A stretch of 21,362 nucleotides of DNA from positions 1 through 21,362 of the forward strand of contig JBHIEE010000043.1 of NCBI GenBank assembly GCA_046760445.1, written 5' to 3'. Position numbers and translations under genes: made by a program. The stretch comes from JBHIEE01 sp046760445. GTDB taxonomy: Bacteria; Acidobacteriota; Aminicenantia; JdFR-78. The notes under the pieces are model-generated. The model was not told the DNA's origin, did not search any database, and saw only the letters and a program-made list of their open reading frames with translations. Below are positions 1 to 6,759 of this stretch, piece by piece; position 1 is the first letter of the stretch, and each line of letters begins with the position of its first letter.

Positions 1-14
1 AAATACCAAATGAC

Positions 15-34
15 CATCCCGAGTACTCGGGATG
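15..34. repeat. Perfect 20-bp palindrome
   Basis: CATCCCGAGTACTCGGGATG is its own reverse complement over all 20 bases. It lies between AT-rich repeat words (a CCAAATGAC word before it, TTTGAACATTGGAATTTG after it), as if inserted into an older repeat. I infer a small mobile palindromic unit; it has no tail of Ts and does not look like a terminator. Confidence 0.75.
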
Positions 35-59
35 AATTTTGAACATTGGAATTTGCTTG

Positions 60-89
60 CCCTGTAGCATGCGAAGCATTGGTATAGGG
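60..89. repeat. Short imperfect hairpin unit inside the repeat
   Basis: CCCTGTA at 60-66 can pair with TATAGGG at 83-89 through one G-T pair. Inside it, ATGC (69-72) pairs with GCAT (76-79) around a GAA loop. It is flanked on both sides by the word GAATTTG or a close variant, which suggests insertion of the hairpin into the repeat. No function is evident. Confidence 0.5.
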
Positions 90-95
90 GAATTT

Positions 96-130
96 GTTTG
101 TAATTTGGGATTTGTAATTTGGAATTTCTC
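96..130 (+). repeat. Degenerate 7-bp tandem array (ATTTGGR type)
   Basis: Units GTTTGTA (96), ATTTGGG (103), ATTTGTA (110), ATTTGGA (117) and ATTTCTC (124) follow one another in exact seven-base phase. Three other intergenic sites in this window have the same phasing with different words (2831-2914, 9651-9685, 14955-15016). Confidence 0.65.
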
Positions 131-327
131 ATTTATCTGTGTTCTCTGTGGTTTTCATATTCTTTTCATATTATTTTTGACACTACCTGCCTTTGAGGTT
201 AATTCATTAATATGCTATCCAGAGATCTATTTGATGTCAAGAGTAAAATGACTCTAACTTAATACTGACTTGTTGACCTTTTTTCTCATTTATCTTAAGA
301 TAAATCAGGCTAAAAGAATACAGCCGT

Positions 328-706
328 ATGCTTTACAAGGTAAGTGCTGATTTAATTGTTTTTATTCACTTTTTATGGATAATTTTTCTCATTGGCGGAG
401 CATTCATAGGAAGAAAATATTTATGGGTAATGATTGTTCACTTAGGAGGATTGGTTCAGTATAATCCTCCAGATCTTCTCCTGGTACTGTCCTTTGACCT
501 ATCTGGAAGTGTGGCTTCGAGAAAAACATAATCCTTCTTTAAGTTATAATGGCTCTTTTATTATTAACTATCTTGAAAAACTTATCTATCTAAAGATCTC
601 AAGAGAAATCATTTTTGGGTTTACCATCGGGATTGTAGCAATTTCAGTCAGCCTCTATTTTAAACAGTTCAATCAATTAAGATTTTATTTGAAAAAAAAG
701 AGGTAA
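328..706 (+). pseudogene. Frameshifted DUF2784-type membrane protein
   Basis: Two overlapping frames together make one protein. The N-terminal part (from ATG 328) starts MLYKVSADLIVFIHFLW, a membrane helix, and runs to HLGGL. The remainder lies one base further along in frame 2 and reads IFSWYCPLTYLEVWLR near 473-520, followed by a second helix around IIFGFTIGIVAISVSLYF and a basic tail ending at 706. An H-x-G-G-L...F-x-W-x-C-P-L-T-x-L-E order is what I recall for small DUF2784 membrane proteins. The break falls at about 450-458, after the GGATTGGTT stretch, and needs one extra base or two missing bases. Left in frame 1 the protein ends at 531, just past the break. It may be a true pseudogene or a sequencing error. 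Function of the family is unknown. Confidence 0.7.
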
Positions 707-756
707 GATGCTAAGATAATCTTTAAAAAAATAAATTGGATTTATTTTAATTAATA

Positions 757-1752
757 ATGACTAAAAGAAACTCTTCGCTGACTCATTTGCCGGATATATA
801 TCAGGTTATTAAACCAGAATTAACTCAGGTAGAAAAGCAATTAAAGAAAGCAACCAATTCTTCAATACAGATAATCTCTGATATCGGCAATTATATTTTT
901 CGAGAAAAGGGAAAAAGACTAAGGCCTGCTTTACTTATTCTTTCTTCAAAATTACTCGGCTATCATGGAAAAGAAATAATTCGCTTTGCCTCAGTAGTGG
1001 AATTTATACATACTGCCAGTTTAATCCATGATGATATTGTAGATAATTCCTCTTTAAGGAGGGGAAAAGAAGCTATTCATTCCAAATGGGGATCAAATGT
1101 TACTGTTCTTCTCGGAGATTATCTTTATATTTTATCCATTAAACTTTCTTTAACCAATGACAATTCTCGTATTATTCAGACCCTATCAGAGATTTCGACT
1201 CAAATGATTGAAGGAGAAATACTTGAATTTCACGAAAATTGGAATTTCGATTTAAATGAAGAAAATTATTTAGAAATCATAAAAAAGAAAACAGGCTCAC
1301 TTTTTGCTGGAAGTTGCAAAATTGGAGCAATGCTGGCTCAAGCTGATTCTGACCAAGAAAAAGCGTTGAATGATTTCGGTTTAAATGCAGGAATGGCTTT
1401 TCAAATTATTGATGATTTACTTGACTTTACTTCTGATGAAAAAACATTGGGTAAACCTGTTCTTTCTGATTTAAAAGAGGGGAAAATCACCCTTCCTTTA
1501 ATCTTTACCTTAAAAAATAACCAAAAAGAAAAGGATAAAATTATTCAATTGATTAAAGATAAAAAGTGGAAAAAAATTAACACTCGAGAAATAATTAATA
1601 CTGTCGCTCAGAATGGAGCATTAGAATATACTTATCAAAAAGCCAGGGAATATATCGATAAAGCTAAAGAAAAAATAGAATTATTTTCTGATTCAATTTA
1701 TAAAAAAACACTGTTATCCATCACTGATTATATTATAGAAAGAAATAAATAA
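757..1752 (+). CDS. Long-chain trans-polyprenyl diphosphate synthase
   Basis: This cytosolic enzyme condenses isopentenyl diphosphate with an allylic primer to make the isoprenoid tail of a quinone. At 331 residues it has the usual family length. The conserved basic motif KGKRLRP is at 51-57, the first aspartate-rich motif DDIVD at 92-96, and the second, DDLLDF, at 219-224. The residue five places before the first motif is Ala rather than a bulky aromatic, which in this family fits long (C30 or more) products. Exact chain length cannot be told. The ATG follows AT-rich DNA with no Shine-Dalgarno. The stop shares one base with the start of the macro-domain gene. A menG-like gene lies 3.5 kb downstream, which supports a role in menaquinone synthesis. 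HepT/IspB-type naming is possible but not settled. Confidence 0.9.
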   Translation: MTKRNSSLTHLPDIYQVIKPELTQVEKQLKKATNSSIQIISDIGNYIFREKGKRLRPALLILSSKLLGYHGKEIIRFASVVEFIHTASLIHDDIVDNSSLRRGKEAIHSKWGSNVTVLLGDYLYILSIKLSLTNDNSRIIQTLSEISTQMIEGEILEFHENWNFDLNEENYLEIIKKKTGSLFAGSCKIGAMLAQADSDQEKALNDFGLNAGMAFQIIDDLLDFTSDEKTLGKPVLSDLKEGKITLPLIFTLKNNQKEKDKIIQLIKDKKWKKINTREIINTVAQNGALEYTYQKAREYIDKAKEKIELFSDSIYKKTLLSITDYIIERNK

Positions 1753-2270
1753 TGACCCGAAACTGGCCAGAAATTAAATTGATAAAAGGAGATATTACTA
1801 TCTTTAAAGGAGAAGCAATTGTCAATGCGGCTAATGACCATCTCTGGATGGGAGCAGGAGTTGCTGGAGCAATCAAAAGAAAAGGAGGAATAGAGATTGA
1901 GAAAGAAGCTATCCCAAAGGGCCCAATCCCAGTGGGCGAAGCAGTGATCACCAGTGCCGGCCATTTAGAATGTAAGTATGTCATTCATGCTGCTGTTATG
2001 GGGAGAGATTTAAAAACAGACGCTGAGAAAATAAAAAAAGCAACTATTAATTCACTCCATCGAGCTAAAGAACTTAAATTAAAGACCATTGCTTTCCCAG
2101 CTCTGGGGACTGGAGTGGGACGATTCTCTTTGTCTGAATGTGCTCAGACAATGAAATCAGCTCTTGAAGAATACTTCAATAAACCATCAACTATTAAAAC
2201 AATATATTTCTACCTTTTTAGTGAGGAAGCCTATAATCAATTTCAAAAAATATTTCTTCCCCAAGAATAA
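1752..2270 (+). CDS. Macro-domain protein (ADP-ribose-binding hydrolase)
   Basis: A single macro domain of 172 residues. Macro domains bind ADP-ribose or its derivatives, and many bacterial ones remove ADP-ribose from proteins or hydrolyse O-acetyl-ADP-ribose. Visible motifs are GDIT (13-16), the NAAN box (25-28) that contacts the distal ribose, the glycine-rich GAGVAGAI (34-41), and the phosphate loop ALGTGVGRF (117-125). The substrate cannot be chosen from sequence alone. The start overlaps the previous stop by one base, implying translational coupling with the polyprenyl synthase. That pairing is probably operon convenience rather than a shared pathway. Confidence 0.9.
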   Translation: MTRNWPEIKLIKGDITIFKGEAIVNAANDHLWMGAGVAGAIKRKGGIEIEKEAIPKGPIPVGEAVITSAGHLECKYVIHAAVMGRDLKTDAEKIKKATINSLHRAKELKLKTIAFPALGTGVGRFSLSECAQTMKSALEEYFNKPSTIKTIYFYLFSEEAYNQFQKIFLPQE

Positions 2271-2290
2271 CCCATAAAAATTACTAAAAA

Positions 2291-2860
2291 ATGAGCCCCA
2301 GACTTGAAAAGGAAATTAAAATTTCAGTGAAAAATTTTAAACCAATCATTGAAAAAATTGAAACTTCCGGAGCTGAACTGGAACAAGTAAAATTTTTCGA
2401 AGACAATTTTCTCCTTGATTTTCCATCACTTAAACTTTTCAAGAATCATTCAGCCTTAAGAGTCCGTCTCACACCAACTAAACACTTTTTAACTTTCAAG
2501 GGAAAACCTGACATTTCTTCAAAGTTCAAAATCAGACCAGAATTGGAAACAGAAATAAAAAACGGCTCTCAACTTATTAAAATTTTAAATAAATTAGGCT
2601 TAAAAATAAAATTTCACTACCAAAAATATAGAACTGTTTATCGAAAAAATAATTTGAAGATTAATTTGGATGAAACACCAATTGGCAAATTCCTTGAATT
2701 AGAAGGCGAGGAAAACGAAATAAAAGAGTTCGCTCATTATCTTGGATTCTCAGAAGAAGACTTTATTAAACTTGACTATGTCGAACTTTTCAGGCAAAAA
2801 CATCAGGGAAATATGATCTTCAAGAAACTGGAGGTTGGAAGCAAGAAGCAAGAAAACTGA
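2291..2860 (+). CDS. CYTH-fold triphosphatase (class IV adenylate cyclase-like)
   Basis: The protein has 189 residues, and its N-terminus carries the ExExK signature (E6, E8, K10) that defines the CYTH/triphosphate tunnel metalloenzyme fold. Further strands rich in alternating charged residues follow: SALRVRL, HFLTFKGK, RPELETEI, KINLDETPIGKFLELEGEE. The DETPIGKFLELEGE stretch is characteristic of the CyaB/thiamine-triphosphatase-like group. It probably hydrolyses a triphosphate (inorganic or nucleoside) or makes cAMP; the fold alone does not say which. The last residues (EVGSKKQEN) are encoded within a seven-base repeat array (2831 onward), so the native C-terminus may have been altered by repeat insertion. 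No Shine-Dalgarno is seen before the ATG. Confidence 0.85.
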   Translation: MSPRLEKEIKISVKNFKPIIEKIETSGAELEQVKFFEDNFLLDFPSLKLFKNHSALRVRLTPTKHFLTFKGKPDISSKFKIRPELETEIKNGSQLIKILNKLGLKIKFHYQKYRTVYRKNNLKINLDETPIGKFLELEGEENEIKEFAHYLGFSEEDFIKLDYVELFRQKHQGNMIFKKLEVGSKKQEN

Positions 2861-2914
2861 AAACTTTATATTCTCAAATCTTCCTGCTTTCTACTTCTTG
2901 CCTTCTGCCTCTTG
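2831..2914. repeat. Inverted pair of degenerate 7-bp arrays
   Basis: The left array has units GAGGTTG, GAAGCAA, GAAGCAA and GAAAACT at 2831, 2838, 2845 and 2852. The right array has CTTCCTG, CTTTCTA, CTTCTTG, CCTTCTG and CCTCTTG at 2880, 2887, 2894, 2901 and 2908. The right units are close to reverse complements of the left ones, so the element is an imperfect inverted repeat around an AT-rich centre. The left arm encodes the end of the CYTH protein; the right arm abuts the next gene's start. Confidence 0.7.
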
Positions 2915-2921
2915 ATTTATT

Positions 2922-3884
2922 ATGAAAGCCTTAATTTTAGCTGCTGGTTTGGGAACAAGACTTCAGCCATTAACTGTTTTAAAAGCCAAACCAGCCATTC
3001 CTTTTCATAATAAACCACTCATTGTCCATCTCATTGATAATTTAAAAAAAGAAGGAATTCAAGTAATAGCGATTAATCTTCACCACCTGCCCCTGACCAT
3101 AAAACAAGCAGTAAAAGATGTCAAAGGAGTGGAAATAACTTTTTCTCTTGAGCCTGATCTTCTGGGAACAGCTGGAGGATTAAAAAAACTGGAATATTCC
3201 TTCGAGAAGGAAGAAAATTTACTTTTAATTAATGGTGACACCTATCAAAATATTCCTGTAAAAAAAATTTTGAAATATCATCTCCAAACAGAAGCAATCG
3301 CCACCCTGATGGTTAAAGAAAACCATTTACCAGAAGAATACCCTTCTCTGGAAACTGACAGCCAAAATAACATCGTATCGATCCATCCACCACGATCTAA
3401 CGCTCATCCTCTTTTTATGTTCTGTGGTGCTCAGATTCTTTCATCCAGAATTTTCAATTATATTCCAGAAAATACTTTCTCGGATATTATCTCTGATATT
3501 TTTCCTCTGCTGTTTAAACATAAGGAGAAAATTAAAGCTTATTATTATCATGGTCCCTGGGCTGAAATCAGCACTCCTCAAAAATATTTAGAAGCTTCCT
3601 TGAACTATCTTCCCCTAGATAAGAATGTAATAGATAGAAGTTCTTGGATAGATTGTTCAGCCAAAATTGAAAGAAGTATAATTGGGAAAGATTCAAGAAT
3701 AGATAAAAATGTTATTCTAAAAAATTCAATTATCTGGGAAAGAGTGGAGATAGGAGCTAATTCAATCATTGACCATTGTATAATTACCAATGATATTAAA
3801 ATCTCACCTCAGTCAAAAATAGTGAATAAAATATTAATTCCTCAAAAAAAACGATTTGAAATTGTTTCAATTAAAAGAAATTAA
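2922..3884 (+). CDS. Sugar-1-phosphate nucleotidyltransferase with C-terminal beta-helix
   Basis: This enzyme activates a sugar 1-phosphate with an NTP. The N-terminal domain shows the pyrophosphorylase signature LAAGLGTRLQPLT (6-18), a sugar-phosphate-site KP pair near 23, LGTAGGL (81-87) and the metal-binding GD at 105-106. Residues after about 235 (IERSIIGKDSRI, NSIIWERVEI, NSIIDHCII) form hexapeptide-like repeats of a left-handed beta-helix, giving 320 residues against about 220 for plain MurU. The adjacent AmgK-like kinase, 12 bases downstream, suggests a MurU-type role (MurNAc-1-P to UDP-MurNAc). The helix domain instead recalls GDP-mannose or glucose-1-phosphate enzymes. Sugar and nucleotide are therefore uncertain. 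Confidence 0.85.
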   Translation: MKALILAAGLGTRLQPLTVLKAKPAIPFHNKPLIVHLIDNLKKEGIQVIAINLHHLPLTIKQAVKDVKGVEITFSLEPDLLGTAGGLKKLEYSFEKEENLLLINGDTYQNIPVKKILKYHLQTEAIATLMVKENHLPEEYPSLETDSQNNIVSIHPPRSNAHPLFMFCGAQILSSRIFNYIPENTFSDIISDIFPLLFKHKEKIKAYYYHGPWAEISTPQKYLEASLNYLPLDKNVIDRSSWIDCSAKIERSIIGKDSRIDKNVILKNSIIWERVEIGANSIIDHCIITNDIKISPQSKIVNKILIPQKKRFEIVSIKRN

Positions 3885-3896
3885 TAATCTAAAAAG

Positions 3897-4871
3897 ATGA
3901 AAGAATATAAAAAAATCAAATCTTTACTCGAACAAGGGAAGATAAGCTACACCAGAATAATAAAATTAGCTGGAGATGCTTCAGATAGGAAATTCTTCCG
4001 AATTTTAAGCCCAAATAAAAGTTATGTATTTTTACTCTATCCAGGACCATTTGATAAAAACCTCAACTTGTTAAGTGCTCATAAATTATATTCATCTGCT
4101 CATTTACCAGTGCCGAAAATCATAAATGTCTGGCTTGAACAAGGAGCACTTCTTCTTCAGGATTTAGGGAATATGAGCCTACAGAGATATTCCAAAATAA
4201 TAAATTCAGAAGAAAGAAAAAATATTTACTTTCAAGCAATTAACTTGATTCAAAAAATTCAGATAGAAGCTGGGAAAAATTTAAATTCTTCTTATTTTGC
4301 CTCTCACCACAAATTAGATAAAGAAAAACTCCTCTGGGAGTTGAATTTTTTCCTCGAAAATTATATCCAAAATTTTTTAAAGAAACAGATAACTTCCGGG
4401 TTGCGGGACAAATACGAAAATGAATTTAACGCTCTGCTTGATTTAATTGATTTTCGAAAAATGGTCCTCTGTCATCGGGATTATCACAGTCGCAATTTAT
4501 TTATCGTCGACCATAAAATTTTCCTGGTTGATTACCAAGATTCAAGACTTGGTCCGCCACTTTATGATTTAGCTTCTCTTTTGTTCGACAGTTATTTAAA
4601 AATAGAGAAAAAATTAAAAAAAGAATTGATTCAGTATGCTTATTCTCTGAATAATTATGGCTGGAATAAGGATGAATACTTTTCACAACTTATCCTGACC
4701 AGCTTGCAAAGAAATATCAAAGCTCTAGGAACTTTTGGCTACCAGATTTCTATTAAGAAAAGAAAAAGATACCTTTCTTACATTCCTCGCACCTTAAAAT
4801 ACATCCAGGAAAACGTAAAATATTTCTCCCCTTTAAAATCACTGGAAAGATTAATGAAAGATTGGGTTTAA
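3897..4871 (+). CDS. AmgK-type sugar kinase (aminoglycoside phosphotransferase fold)
   Basis: A 324-residue member of the APH-fold group COG3178, whose characterised member AmgK phosphorylates the anomeric position of MurNAc/GlcNAc. Visible features are the opening KLAGDASDRKFFRI (24-37), the catalytic loop HRDYHSRN (193-200) and the metal-binding VDYQD (211-215), followed by the group's typical GPPLYDLASLL (219-229). In this group the N-terminal glycine loop is reshaped, as it is here. With the upstream nucleotidyltransferase it forms a kinase/uridylyltransferase pair like the Pseudomonas peptidoglycan-recycling route, although in the opposite gene order. The substrate here is inferred, not shown. 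The gene ends 16 bases from the convergent rpoZ end, and I see no clear terminator between them. Confidence 0.8.
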   Translation: MKEYKKIKSLLEQGKISYTRIIKLAGDASDRKFFRILSPNKSYVFLLYPGPFDKNLNLLSAHKLYSSAHLPVPKIINVWLEQGALLLQDLGNMSLQRYSKIINSEERKNIYFQAINLIQKIQIEAGKNLNSSYFASHHKLDKEKLLWELNFFLENYIQNFLKKQITSGLRDKYENEFNALLDLIDFRKMVLCHRDYHSRNLFIVDHKIFLVDYQDSRLGPPLYDLASLLFDSYLKIEKKLKKELIQYAYSLNNYGWNKDEYFSQLILTSLQRNIKALGTFGYQISIKKRKRYLSYIPRTLKYIQENVKYFSPLKSLERLMKDWV

Positions 4872-4887
4872 GAAATCTGGGGAAATC

Positions 4888-5142
4888 TTATCTTTCTGCT
4901 TTTTCCCGCTTTTCCTCTTTTCCCTCTTCAAGTACTTCCTTTTTCTTTTCTTCTAATACTGGTTTACCACTAATTGCTTCATACTTTATCACTCCTCGAG
5001 CTATTTCTTCCTGAGCGATTCTGATAAGATTTTTTGATTCAGATTCAATTTTTGGTTTTGCTCCTTTTAGTAGTTGCTTTCCTCTTTGAGCAGCGAAAAT
5101 AACAAATCGATATTTGCTGTCTATTCCATTAAGTTCTTTCAC
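4888..5142 (-). CDS. rpoZ: RNA polymerase omega subunit
   Basis: Omega helps fold and retain the beta-prime subunit and in some bacteria binds ppGpp. The 84-residue product has the family core: NGIDSKYRFVIFAAQRGKQL (5-24), then a helix with NLIRIAQEEIARGVIKYE. After residue 60 comes a low-complexity acidic/basic tail (repeated E and K), a common variable feature. The start is GTG at 5142, chosen because GGAGG sits a few bases before it on the minus strand; an ATG at 5146 opens a different frame that stops at once. A clear promoter lies upstream (5189-5217). The gene stands alone, convergent with the kinase and divergent from menG. Confidence 0.92.
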   Translation of the reverse strand: MKELNGIDSKYRFVIFAAQRGKQLLKGAKPKIESESKNLIRIAQEEIARGVIKYEAISGKPVLEEKKKEVLEEGKEEKREKAER

Positions 5143-5188
5143 TCATCCTCCTCTACTTTTTTCTTGTCGTCTACTGGCAGGTTAGACT

Positions 5189-5217
5189 AGAATATCAAAT
5201 AATTCATAGAAATTCAA
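5189..5217 (-). promoter_or_regulatory. Promoter of rpoZ
   Basis: On the minus strand a -35 box TTGAAT (5217-5212) and a -10 box TATTCT (5194-5189) are separated by exactly 17 bases. Transcription would start near 5182, giving a leader of about 40 bases that includes the GGAGG ribosome site. Confidence 0.6.
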
Positions 5218-5248
5218 TAGGAAATTTAAGATAAGAAAATTAAGATAG

Positions 5249-5277
5249 TTGAATCATTCCACAAGATAAATTATTAT
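5249..5277 (+). promoter_or_regulatory. Promoter of menG, apparently leaderless
   Basis: TTGAAT (5249-5254) and TATTAT (5272-5277) are 17 bases apart. Only seven bases separate the -10 box from the menG ATG at 5285, so the transcript would begin at or next to the start codon. No Shine-Dalgarno exists, which agrees with leaderless translation. Confidence 0.5.
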
Positions 5278-5284
5278 ATTCAAA

Positions 5285-5995
5285 ATGGATTTAGAGTCAA
5301 AAAAAACTCAAGCTCTCTTCACAACCATTGCCCCTAAGTATGATTTGCTCAATCATATTTTAAGTTGCTTTCAAGATATTGGCTGGAGAAAAAAAACAGC
5401 TTCCCTCTTAAGAGAAAAAGATAATTTTAAAAACTCAAATGTAAAAATCCTTGATCTTTCTACTGGAACGGGTGATATGATTCGAGCTTTAAAAAATCAA
5501 TTTCTCAACCTGTCAGAAATTTATGGAGTGGACTTTTCCTTTAAGATGCTTGAAATCGCTTGTGATAAATTGAAGCACCCATTACTTATTCAGGCTGAAA
5601 TAAACAGACTTCCTTTCAAATCAAATACATTTGATTTTCTAACCATTTCCTTTGGTTTAAGAAATCTGACTAATCAACAAAAAAGCTTAAAAGAAATTTT
5701 ACGGGTGATGAAAGATAAAGGGAAAATAGCTATTCTCGAATTTTCTTTACCAAGTAACAGTTTTTTAAAAAAAATTTATTATTTTTATCTGTCACGAATT
5801 GTGCCTGAAATTGGCCGTTTGATAGCTAAAAACTATAAGGCTTACTATTATCTTTATTCTTCCATCAAAAATTTCCCTTCGCCCGAAGAAGTAATCAATT
5901 CTCTCTCTCAAGCAGGAATAAAAAATATAAAAATTTACTCTTTCACTTGGGGTGTCGTCCATTTATACATTGGTGAAAAAAATAATGTCCAATGA
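5285..5995 (+). CDS. menG: Demethylmenaquinone/ubiquinone C-methyltransferase
   Basis: This SAM-dependent enzyme adds the ring methyl group in the last step of menaquinone synthesis. The 236-residue length is normal. The N-terminus has FTTIAPKYDLLNHILS (12-27) and WRKK; the SAM loop is LDLSTGTGDM (56-65), followed by GVDFSFKMLE (81-90). The family tag SFGLRN is at 122-127, LEFSLP at 151-156 and YSSIKNFPSPEEV at 191-203. UbiE and MenG cannot be separated by sequence; I prefer MenG because nothing here suggests ubiquinone. Its upstream promoter appears leaderless. The stop overlaps the next start in an ATGA, so the HEAT-like protein is co-translated. Confidence 0.92.
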   Translation: MDLESKKTQALFTTIAPKYDLLNHILSCFQDIGWRKKTASLLREKDNFKNSNVKILDLSTGTGDMIRALKNQFLNLSEIYGVDFSFKMLEIACDKLKHPLLIQAEINRLPFKSNTFDFLTISFGLRNLTNQQKSLKEILRVMKDKGKIAILEFSLPSNSFLKKIYYFYLSRIVPEIGRLIAKNYKAYYYLYSSIKNFPSPEEVINSLSQAGIKNIKIYSFTWGVVHLYIGEKNNVQ

Positions 5996-6759
5996 GTAAA
6001 AAGAAAAAAATCCCTGATTTCAAAAAAGCTACTCCTTCGGAATTATTGCAATTAGCTCGGTCAACCAATCCAGCCATTCTTGATACTTTTCTTGATAACC
6101 TTGAACTGAATGATAATTTAATCACTCTTATTCTTCGAAACCCTTATCTTTCAACTGACTCTATTCTGAAAATCAGTCAGAACAAAAAATGGATGAAAAA
6201 TCTTTGGGTCCAAGCAGCAATAGTCAATCACCCAAAGACCCCTCAATCTTTATCCCTTGAACTTCTTCCTAATCTTTACCCAATGGATTTATTAAAAGTA
6301 GCTGAAAATTTGAGGATCTCTCCTCTTGTTCGTCGGAAAGCAGAAATAATACTTCTTGAGAAAATTAAAAAAATGGATTTAGGGGAAAAAATAAATATTT
6401 CCCGTAGAGCAACTTATTATATGTTAAAATTCATTTCAAAAGAAAAAAATTTCAAGGTGTTAAAAGCAATAGCCGAAAACCCAAGATGCACAGAAGAAAT
6501 TCTAATCCGAACAGTAAACCAGCCTGATATTTCTCAAGAATTTCTTGAATTTTTGTCTAATAATTTCCGCTGGAAAAACAGATACAGCCTAAAATTATCA
6601 ATCGTGAAATCTCCTTCATCACCTATTCTTTTGGTCCTAAAATTGTTAGATAGACTCAAGAAAAAAGATTTAATTGAATTGAGCCAGGATGAAAAGCAAC
6701 CAGATGTTATTCTAAAAAAAATTAAATCAATATTAGAGAATAGAAAAAATTTGACCTGA
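5992..6759 (+). CDS. HEAT-like helical repeat protein of unknown function
   Basis: A 255-residue, all-helical, basic protein without signal peptide or membrane segment. Repeating blocks of the form (A/V)xxNPxTPxxxLxxLL are visible: RNPYLSTDSILKI, VNHPKTPQSLSLELL, ENPRCTEEILIRTV and KSPSSPILLVLKLL, at roughly 48, 77, 162 and 210. Such N/S-P-x-(S/T) helix-capping repeats resemble HEAT or leucine-rich-variant solenoids that bind proteins. The four-base overlap with menG suggests translational coupling and perhaps a link with membrane quinone enzymes, but that is only context. Its last 27 bases overlap, tail to tail, the end of the outer-membrane protein gene on the other strand. Confidence 0.7.
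   Translation: MSKKKKIPDFKKATPSELLQLARSTNPAILDTFLDNLELNDNLITLILRNPYLSTDSILKISQNKKWMKNLWVQAAIVNHPKTPQSLSLELLPNLYPMDLLKVAENLRISPLVRRKAEIILLEKIKKMDLGEKINISRRATYYMLKFISKEKNFKVLKAIAENPRCTEEILIRTVNQPDISQEFLEFLSNNFRWKNRYSLKLSIVKSPSSPILLVLKLLDRLKKKDLIELSQDEKQPDVILKKIKSILENRKNLT

Larger units (their letters stand above)
1..327. other. Gene-poor leading region with nested repeats
   Basis: I see no credible gene before the ATG at 328. A short open frame at 39-251 runs through repeat DNA and resembles no protein I know. The stretch holds a perfect 20-bp palindrome (15-34), a 30-nt hairpin (60-89) and a seven-base-phased array (96-130), each listed separately. The word CCAAATGAC at about 7-15 recurs in reverse complement near 9717-9725, beside another seven-base array, so both may belong to one dispersed repeat family. 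Confidence 0.6.

Noticed and set aside
39..251. 70-codon open frame on the plus strand
   Set aside because: It runs through the repeat array and hairpin units, has Cys/Phe-rich low-information content and no ribosome site.
1728..1984. Minus-strand open frames opposite the macro-domain gene
   Set aside because: Shadows of the strongly supported macro-domain reading frame.
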